Shown piece by piece: positions 25,991 through 26,799 of a DNA stretch of 26,799 nt. A model generated the notes under the pieces. That model did not search any database and was not told where the DNA came from. It saw nothing but the letters and a program-made list of their open reading frames with translations. Origin of the DNA: Euprymna scolopes. Taxonomy: Eukaryota; Mollusca; Cephalopoda; Sepiida; Sepiolidae. Numbering within the stretch: position 1 is the first letter of the stretch; each line of letters begins with the position of its first letter. Made by a program: the position numbers and the translations under genes. Location of the stretch: positions 121,632,843 through 121,659,641 of the forward strand of contig CM044498.1 in assembly GCA_024364805.1 (NCBI GenBank). Reading direction: 5' to 3'.

Positions 25991-26799
25991 ATAAGTGCAT
26001 GTCTGTATCTGCTCATTATTTTTAAGGGTATTAAGTCTAGGAAAGTTGTATATAGCAGCCCAATATTAAGGGGGAAAAAAAAACAACAAAAACACGTTAT
26101 ATAGTAACCCCTACATTGGGTTAAAAAAAAAGAAAAGAAAAAAAAAAGAAGTTATCTAATAGTGTCAACATTTGAAAAAAGCTTAATAGCCTTACATTGG
26201 AAAATAGAAAGAAAACAAATATTCAATCTTAAAAAGGTTGAGGTCTTTTTTTTTGGGGGGGGGGGTCTTCTTCTTTTGGAACACTTGGCTCAGAGGTCAT
26301 TAAGTTCAACCATTAACTTGCCTCAATTACAGAAACATTTTATTTTTTGCTGTCTTTGCTGAAAGCATCAGTGCTGAAGTACCCCGTTTGAATTAGATTG
26401 AAACTTACACAACATTACACAAGTTTTCTAAATGAGTCATTTTGTTTTAGACTTTCTGACAATTGGCAAGCATATCAGAGACACACCCTCAACAGAATAT
26501 GCCCTATCATCACAATTTGAAGAAAACAGAAAAGGTCATTTTTTGTTGTTGTTTTAGATGCACTAAAGGATCTCTATAAGAGTTTGTCAGTCAATCTTGC
26601 TTACATTCAAAATGAGTCTTAAAGACACTTAATTCTTATGAGCTCAAAGGAAGATTAAATCTGGACAGTATAGAAAGATTTGGACTTGTGGGAAAGAGAT
26701 GAAAAAGACCTACTCAGAAATGGTTCCTCGTTGTAAGTCATTCGGGGCGAACACTCAACTAGCTAAAGTAGGCACCGCCAAAAATGGCCGCAAAATCAA
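25991..26799. other. Spacer, nothing recognised
   Basis: A-rich tracts (26082-26150) and a T8G9 run at 26247-26265. The 66-codon frame at 26162-26362 passes through it and is not credible. The last 400 bases are less repetitive but show no domain on either strand. Confidence 0.5.

Noticed and set aside
1-26799. CRISPR array, operon structure or bacterial signals
   Set aside because: Repeats are microsatellites or transposons, there are no spaced identical repeats with unique spacers, and no prokaryote-like gene packing.
1-26799. LTR retrotransposon or virus-derived sequence
   Set aside because: I saw no long terminal direct repeats, protease, integrase, capsid or envelope-like coding in any frame.

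Overview
This window looks like gene-poor, AT-rich intergenic DNA (or a very large intron) from an animal genome. It is most likely a mollusc and plausibly a cephalopod. The inference rests on the density of CA and TA microsatellites, the mix of non-LTR retrotransposon tails, tRNA-derived SINE-like sequences, Helitrons and Penelope-like remnants, and the style of the recurring LINE protein tail (FHEQSFFLRTARLWNS). I could not run a database search, so the taxonomic call is an inference. No host protein-coding gene, tRNA gene or rRNA gene could be supported. All long open frames are spurious, repeat-derived, or cross an assembly gap.

Four families dominate. (1) One LINE family contributes at least eight 3' ends and three reverse-transcriptase C-terminal pieces (3003-4081, 6518-6815, 7245-7790, 7987-8100, 9068-9290, 14757-15063, 18372-18560, 23427-23850); its 3' UTR keeps a CTTATC/GATAAG stem-loop. 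Two other LINE types are each represented once (18745-19130 and about 25540-25990). (2) Non-autonomous Helitrons start with TC plus a TATA-like run, end with a CCCGG/CCGGG hairpin followed by CTAG, and sit between A and T. There are about twelve pieces, at 1-360, 361-904, 6061-6090, 11452-11735, 12361-12544, 12545-12859, 13013-13589, about 20262-20309, 21061-21119, 21120-21738, 24654-25300 and 25301-25455. Several are joined directly head to tail, and some carry a tRNA-like block with A and B boxes. (3) Penelope-like remnants at 2362-2440, 16441-16530 and 24141-24432 contain hammerhead-ribozyme-like cores; the last is a large palindrome. (4) A broken Merlin-superfamily DNA transposase lies at 17222-18000.

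Other structure includes a 338-bp fold-back element (1442-1779), a small terminal-inverted-repeat MITE (4392-4589), a tRNA-derived SINE with a CA tail (4082-4283), an inverted minisatellite (11488-11694), an AT-centred palindrome (about 20968-21067), two dispersed repeats of unknown class (2512-2600 with 7104-7205; 5104-5750 with 9805-10290), many microsatellites, and an assembly gap of 152 N (12860-13011).

Layout: 1-904 tandem Helitrons; 1442-1779 fold-back; 2362-2670 Penelope-like and unknown repeats; 3003-4283 nested LINEs and a SINE; 4392-4589 MITE; 5104-6090 unknown repeat and Helitron end; 6518-8160 LINE complex flanked by a duplication; 9068-10290 LINE tail and unknown repeat; 10345-10600 CA repeats; 11452-13589 Helitron cluster with gap; 14757-15087 LINE tail; 16441-16530 Penelope-like; 17222-18000 Merlin; 18372-19130 LINE pieces; 20262-21738 Helitrons and palindrome; 22764-23224 CA repeats; 23427-23850 LINE; 24141-24432 ribozyme palindrome; 24654-25455 tandem Helitrons; about 25540-25990 RTE-like LINE. 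The remainder holds nothing I recognise. There is no operon or pathway: the window is a layered record of transposition.
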